Shown here in pieces: positions 32,713-36,788 of a DNA stretch of 36,788 bases (the first letter of the stretch is position 1; the number at the start of each line of letters is the position of its first letter). Both the position numbers and the translations under genes were made by a program. This DNA comes from Actinomycetes bacterium (GTDB lineage: Bacteria > Actinomycetota > Acidimicrobiia > Acidimicrobiales > JABEUL01). Where the stretch lies: the NCBI GenBank assembly GCA_021777355.1, contig JAJYDO010000001.1, forward strand, positions 68,601-105,388, read 5' to 3'. The notes under the pieces are model-generated. The model had not been told where the DNA came from, did not search any database, and was given only the letters and a program-made list of their open reading frames with translations.

Positions 32713-34176
32713 GTGGATTCAAATACCCCTCCTTCTATAAAAACTCTTCAGGAACTGCGTGATTCCGGCTGGATATACCGAAATATTAAGGCCGAAATGG
32801 CCCACAATGCAGTCCAAAAGCTAAGGGACGGAAAACCCATCGCCAGTGGATTTATCGGTTACGAAGATTCCGTGCTTCCAGATCTTGCAAACGCCTTGAT
32901 AGCAGGGCACGACATTATCCTTTTAGGTGAAAGAGGCCAGGGCAAGTCCCGCTTGGTCAGATCACTTGTCGAGCTTCTTGACGAATGGATGCCCATCATC
33001 GAAGGAACGGAGCTAAACGACAACCCATATGATCCTATTTCACCTTTGGGAAAAAAGATCCTCGAATCAGAAGGAGGAAATACTCCAATTGCCTGGGTCT
33101 CTAATCGTGACAGATACGGAGAAAAGCTCGCCACCCCGGATACCTCGGTTGCAGATCTGATAGGAGAAGTTGACCCTATCAAGATCGCGGAAGGCAGATA
33201 TCTTTCGGATGAATTAGTACTTCACTACGGATTGATTCCAAGAACCAATCGAGGGATATTTGCAATAAATGAACTGCCCGACTTGGCCGAGCGCATTCAA
33301 GTTGGACTTTTCAACATTTTGGAGGAACGTGATGTTCAAATAAGGGGATTCAAAATCAGGCTTCCTCTTGATATCTTCTTGGTTGCTTCTGCAAATCCCG
33401 AAGACTACACCAACAGAGGCCGGATAGTAACTCCGCTAAAGGATCGTTTCGGAGCACAGATTCGCACCCACTACCCTAAAGACGTACCAAGTGAGATAAA
33501 GGTGGTTCAACAAGAAGCAAGCCACATTGAAGGTCTCGGAGTAAAGGTAACTGTTCCAAAATTTATGCTTGAGATAGTTGCGGCATTGAGCCAGCTTGCC
33601 CGCCTGTCGCCCCATGTCAATCAGCGCTCAGGAGTGTCGGTGAGACTATCAATTACAAATTATGAAAATCTTGTTGCAAATGCTATTAGGCGCTCAATAA
33701 GGCTAGGCGAAGAAGAAGCAGTTCCGAGAGTCTCTGATCTTAGCGCCCTTGTTTCATCGACCATGGGCAAAGTGGAGATTGAATCATTTGATGAAGGCGG
33801 CGACGAAGAGATCGTAAATAAACTTATAAAGGCTGCTACATTGGCTGTTTTCAAAGAACATGTTCCAAGTGAGACCTTCGGGTCAATTGTCGCCGCTTTT
33901 GAAAACGGAGCAGTAATCCATGTCGGCGACGATCTCTCAAGCGACTCTTACAAAAGAGCAATGGAACTTTCTCCCGGACTTCAAGAACCTGTGTTCAAAC
34001 TTGCAGACAGCGAATCTCCCGGATGCATTGCAAGTGCAATGGAACTAGTCCTGGAAGGACTTCATCTCTCCAAAAGGCTTAACAAAGATTCAATAGGAAA
34101 CAAATCCACCTACAGGGCCAGACAGGAAAATCCAAATGCACGAATTTATAGGCGGGACGGATTGAATGACGAATAG
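32713..34176 (+). CDS. AAA+ MoxR/Mg-chelatase-like ATPase (Rv0958-like)
   Basis: The 487-residue protein has Walker A GERGQGKS (72-79), Walker B GIFAINE (181-187), sensor-1 Asn228 (LVASANPEDYTNRG) and a TPLKDRFG arginine-finger region, the layout of MoxR and BchI-like ATPases. These usually pair with a VWA-domain partner, and the next gene encodes one. N- and C-terminal regions match my memory of the actinobacterial Rv0958 group, annotated as magnesium chelatase by homology only; no bacteriochlorophyll or cobalamin genes are nearby. The start is GTG 32713. No Shine-Dalgarno sequence is present, but TAAGCT (32701-32706) ends six bases before it, so it may be leaderless. Client unknown. Confidence 0.88.
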   Translation: MDSNTPPSIKTLQELRDSGWIYRNIKAEMAHNAVQKLRDGKPIASGFIGYEDSVLPDLANALIAGHDIILLGERGQGKSRLVRSLVELLDEWMPIIEGTELNDNPYDPISPLGKKILESEGGNTPIAWVSNRDRYGEKLATPDTSVADLIGEVDPIKIAEGRYLSDELVLHYGLIPRTNRGIFAINELPDLAERIQVGLFNILEERDVQIRGFKIRLPLDIFLVASANPEDYTNRGRIVTPLKDRFGAQIRTHYPKDVPSEIKVVQQEASHIEGLGVKVTVPKFMLEIVAALSQLARLSPHVNQRSGVSVRLSITNYENLVANAIRRSIRLGEEEAVPRVSDLSALVSSTMGKVEIESFDEGGDEEIVNKLIKAATLAVFKEHVPSETFGSIVAAFENGAVIHVGDDLSSDSYKRAMELSPGLQEPVFKLADSESPGCIASAMELVLEGLHLSKRLNKDSIGNKSTYRARQENPNARIYRRDGLNDE

Positions 34177-34179
34177 CCG

Positions 34180-36180
34180 ATGAGCAATAGATGGGAGTAC
34201 CGAGCCTGGGATGGCACTCAAGACTTTCTGGAACTTGATGCTCAATCGATAATGGAGCAAATCACCGATGACCTCCTCTACCACGGCGACGTCTCGGCGG
34301 CTCTTAGAAGGCTTTTGCAAAACGGATTTATCGGAGCAAACGGCGAAAGAGTTCCCGGCCTTCGTGAGATTCTCGAACATCTAAGAGATGCCAAAAAGGA
34401 ATTAGAACATGCCATTGATCCAGAAGGCATTTTTGGAGAGGCTGACTCTGAAATGGATGAGATCTTGAAAACTGAGCGTGCCTCGCTTGATGAACTTGTC
34501 GAAGCTGCAAAAAATTCAAGTGATGAAAGAAGGAGGGAAGTTTCCGGCGAAGCCCTTGAGATGAGGAAGATGCACTTAGACTTGCTTCCTTCTGATTTGG
34601 CGAGCCGTATGGCGGAGTTAGAAGACTACGACTTCACCTCGACTGCGGCCAAAGATCGCTACCAGGAATTGAGAGAAAAGCTGCGCCAAGAAATTTTGGA
34701 ATCTTTTCTCGACGATCTGGGGAAAGCTGCCGCTAGCCAAAACCCGGAAGATACGGCCCGTGTAAGAGATGCACTCGATGCTCTCAATCAGATGATCGAG
34801 CAAAGACAGAGCGGCCAGGATTTAAACCCGACTTTCGAAGAGTTCATGCAAAAGTTTGGAGATCTTTTCCCCGGAAATCCAAAGACACTGGATGAGTTGC
34901 TCGCAACTTTAGCTAATCAAATGGCTGCCATGTCAGCGCTTGTGGCTTCAATGAGCCCCGAACAAAGAGCACAGTTCGATGCTCTTGCAAACTCTTTGAT
35001 GTCAGATATTGACTTGGCATGGCAGGTTAACCGCTTATCCAATAATTTGCGCCAAGTACTTCCCAATCTGGCTTGGGACCAAGGAGACAACTTCTCATCG
35101 GGCGGGGTGGCCAATATGGCTGCAATGGCTAAGGCAATTGGGGATCTCAATACACTGAGTGATTTGGAAAATATGTTGTCCTCAGCGTCACATCCAGGCG
35201 CACTTTTGGACATTGATTTGAAAGACATTGAAAGGCTTATAGGCAAAGGGGATTCCATGGCGGTGGATATGATAAGAAATCTTGCGCAGAGTCTTGAAAA
35301 ATCGGGCCTCATTGAAAGATCCGACTCAAGAATCGAACTCACTCCCAAGGGAATGAAAAAACTAGGAGCTAAAGCACTCGAAGATCTTTTCTCTAATATC
35401 TCAAAGGATAAATTCGGCCAGCATGAAATTAACCGGCATGGCTTTGGCGTGGAGAGAAGCGGGACTACAAAGGCCTACGAGTTCGGCGATCCATTCAATC
35501 TCAATTTGGGAGAGACGCTCGGAAACTCGATAGCAAGAACAGGAGTGGGCACGCCTATTCGGATATCTCCAAAAGATTTTGTAAATGACGAAACGGAGTT
35601 CACGACAAGAAGCTCAACTGTAGTCATGGTGGACCTGTCTTTATCCATGCCCATGAGGGACAATTTCCTGGCCGCCAAAAAAGTCGCCATGGCCTTGCAC
35701 ACTTTAATTAAAACAAAGTTTCCTCATGACTGGGTGGGATTAGTCGGATTTTCAGAGGTGGCCCGCCAAATCAAGCCAGAGCATCTCCCAGAAGTTAGTT
35801 GGGACTTTGTATATGGAACCAACATTGCTCACGGCTTAGCGCTTTCTAGGGCCCTCTTAGAGCGCCAGCAAGGATACAAGCAGATACTTTTGATTACAGA
35901 TGGCGAACCAACTGCCCACCTACTTGAAAATGGCGAAGTATTTTTCAACTACCCGCCGGCTAGAGCAACTGTGGAAGCAACGCTGCTCGAAGTACTTAGA
36001 GTGACAAAATCCGGAATCAAAATAAACACGTTTATGCTTGATGCGACCGAGCACCTTAAGACTTTTGTAGAGAGGATGACTAAGCTAAACAAAGGCAGGG
36101 CATTTTTCACCACACCTGAAAATCTTGGAGATTATGTTTTGGTCGATTTCCTCGAACACAGGCGTTCAAGAGTGGGATAA
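34180..36180 (+). CDS. VWA-domain partner of the MoxR-like ATPase (Rv0959-like)
   Basis: A 666-residue soluble protein beginning 3 bases after the ATPase stop. The first two-thirds are helical and charged, with weak coiled coils and a winged-helix-like stretch around 380-405 (KSGLIERSDSRIELTPKGMK). The C-terminal 190 residues are a von Willebrand A domain with the MIDAS motif D485-L-S-L-S (VMVDLSLSMPMRDNF), the Thr in YGTNIAHGLALSRALL, and the Asp in ILLITDGEPTAH. Such pairs act like the ChlI/ChlD or RavA/ViaA systems, the VWA protein linking the ATPase to a target for remodelling or metal insertion. The actual target is unknown. The 3-base gap implies coupled translation. Confidence 0.88.
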   Translation: MSNRWEYRAWDGTQDFLELDAQSIMEQITDDLLYHGDVSAALRRLLQNGFIGANGERVPGLREILEHLRDAKKELEHAIDPEGIFGEADSEMDEILKTERASLDELVEAAKNSSDERRREVSGEALEMRKMHLDLLPSDLASRMAELEDYDFTSTAAKDRYQELREKLRQEILESFLDDLGKAAASQNPEDTARVRDALDALNQMIEQRQSGQDLNPTFEEFMQKFGDLFPGNPKTLDELLATLANQMAAMSALVASMSPEQRAQFDALANSLMSDIDLAWQVNRLSNNLRQVLPNLAWDQGDNFSSGGVANMAAMAKAIGDLNTLSDLENMLSSASHPGALLDIDLKDIERLIGKGDSMAVDMIRNLAQSLEKSGLIERSDSRIELTPKGMKKLGAKALEDLFSNISKDKFGQHEINRHGFGVERSGTTKAYEFGDPFNLNLGETLGNSIARTGVGTPIRISPKDFVNDETEFTTRSSTVVMVDLSLSMPMRDNFLAAKKVAMALHTLIKTKFPHDWVGLVGFSEVARQIKPEHLPEVSWDFVYGTNIAHGLALSRALLERQQGYKQILLITDGEPTAHLLENGEVFFNYPPARATVEATLLEVLRVTKSGIKINTFMLDATEHLKTFVERMTKLNKGRAFFTTPENLGDYVLVDFLEHRRSRVG

Positions 36181-36292
36181 AACGCAATAAATGGGGGTAA
36201 TTTCCTCATTTTCTCACTGTGAGTGGTGTTTTGTGTGCACTCAGCGTGAAACCACTTGCGCTTTTGGTCAATTCGTGGCAGTATAACATCGA

Positions 36293-36302
36293 TGTAATTA
36301 CA
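36293..36302. promoter_or_regulatory. short palindrome upstream of whiB2
   Basis: TGTAATTACA is a perfect 10-base palindrome 32 bases before the whiB2 start. A TATAAC (36281-36286) just upstream could be a -10 element, so the palindrome would lie at or just after the start site, a usual place for a repressor site. The match to any named regulator is unknown. Confidence 0.35.
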
Positions 36303-36333
36303 CTTCTGGTATATGCCGGAGGGGAGGATGGAG

Positions 36334-36624
36334 ATGAGCATGACAATGGATACAGTTACAGTGATGTTTGGAGTGCATAATATGGCATGGCAGCGTCGCG
36401 CTAATTGCATGGGGGTTGATCCTGACCTCTTCTTTCCCGAAAGGGGTGCTTCGACAAGAGAAGCTAAGGAAGTATGTCGCGGATGCGTTGTGAGAGCAGA
36501 ATGCTTGGAATACGCAATTTCCAGCGGTGAGAAATTTGGAATCTGGGGTGGCATGAGCGAGAGAGAAAGACGCCGCATCAGGCGCTCAAGGGCAATCATG
36601 AATGCCCAACGAGTGGCTTCATAG
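36334..36624 (+). CDS. whiB2: WhiB-family transcription factor, WhiB2/WhmD-like
   Basis: WhiB proteins are actinobacterial [4Fe-4S] regulators that bind the primary sigma factor. From ATG 36334 the 96-residue product has the four ligands Cys25, Cys48, Cys51 and Cys57 (CMGVDP; VCRGCVVRAEC), the turn GIWGG, and a basic C-terminus SERERRRIRRSR. The pattern FFPERGASTREAKEVCRGC and KFGIWGGMSERERR is that of WhiB2/WhmD, which controls septation. GGAGG at 36323-36327 suits ATG 36334; ATG 36328 with GGAGG at 36318-36322 is nearly as good, and an ATG at 36313 precedes both sites. The gene lies alone after the MoxR-VWA pair. Confidence 0.9.
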   Translation: MSMTMDTVTVMFGVHNMAWQRRANCMGVDPDLFFPERGASTREAKEVCRGCVVRAECLEYAISSGEKFGIWGGMSERERRRIRRSRAIMNAQRVAS

Positions 36625-36788
36625 TTTTCGCTTACAACACTAAATTTTCAAGTCACATTCTTGTGAGGTAGGCCACTGGTTCAGTAAATCGCCTCTGCGG
36701 TTAAGGTCTCGATCAGGTCCTAGTGGTGGCGTCTTTCAGCTCACCGACCCGAGACCAGCAGGCCCCACAGATTTGATTCATCCTCCCC
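36625..36788. other. gene-free right end with GC-rich, structured tail
   Basis: From about 36660 the sequence becomes more GC-rich than the neighbouring genes. GGTCTCG (36705-36711) and CGAGACC (36750-36756) are a perfect 7-bp inverted pair, and inside them GGTG (36725-36728) can pair with CACC (36742-36745). It may be a structured RNA or the edge of a mobile element cut by the window end. No protein can be supported. Confidence 0.45.

Noticed and set aside
36713-36781. 22-codon minus-strand frame with GGGGAGG before its ATG at the right edge
   Set aside because: Too short, the ribosome-like bases touch the ATG, and the window ends there.

Overview
The window looks like a piece of an actinobacterial chromosome, most plausibly from a low-GC lineage such as Acidimicrobiia (inference, not tested by search). 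The signs are a WhiB2-type protein, a GlnA1/GlnA2/GlnR-like nitrogen cluster, a mycobacterial-type succinate dehydrogenase with one large membrane subunit, a MoxR ATPase/VWA pair resembling Rv0958-Rv0959, many GTG and TTG starts, and a mix of Shine-Dalgarno and apparently leaderless genes. Most of the sequence is AT-leaning; two places are visibly more GC-rich: the small island at about 7963-9502 and the last ~130 bases.

Layout. 1-1064: 5' part of leuC (minus), cut by the window edge. 1190-3670: A-type Fe-S carrier, two tandem paralogous lipoproteins, RidA. 3731-4000: solitary RHH antitoxin-like gene. 4224-7966: nitrogen cluster, with glnA2 and a GlnR-like regulator on the minus strand, divergent from glnA1. 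The shared 265-base spacer holds a 10-bp inverted repeat and an 11-bp-phased GlnR-box-like array. 7943-9522: GC-rich mini-island carrying a VapBC-type toxin-antitoxin pair, flanked by 20-bp direct repeats of the glnA1 3' end; the probable native glnA1 terminator is stranded on the far side. 9628-13040: methyltransferase, atypical SDR, and two alpha/beta hydrolases. 13606-16653: large exported protein with twelve 40-residue two-cysteine repeats, an IPT/TIG domain and three related C-terminal domains. 17264-21381: leuB-ilvE-cimA plus a conserved hypothetical (minus), preceded by a leader containing an attenuator-like terminator. 21607-24506: greA-nadE-hypothetical. 24712-28074: sigma factor, three-part methyltransferase/coiled-coil protein, msrA. 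28067-32450: sdhC-sdhA-sdhB and an SCP2-like/VOC fusion (minus). 32713-36180: MoxR ATPase and VWA protein. 36334-36624: whiB2. 36625-36788: GC-rich structured tail.

How the genes fit together. LeuC, LeuB, IlvE and CimA belong to branched-chain amino-acid synthesis, with CimA supplying a pyruvate-based route to isoleucine. GlnA1, GlnA2 and the GlnR-like protein form a nitrogen-assimilation module whose control looks altered: the adenylylation tyrosine of GlnA1 is Phe and the regulator lacks an obvious phospho-acceptor Asp. The most distinctive feature is the VapBC island using the glnA1 stop-codon region as an integration site while restoring the protein's last seven residues.
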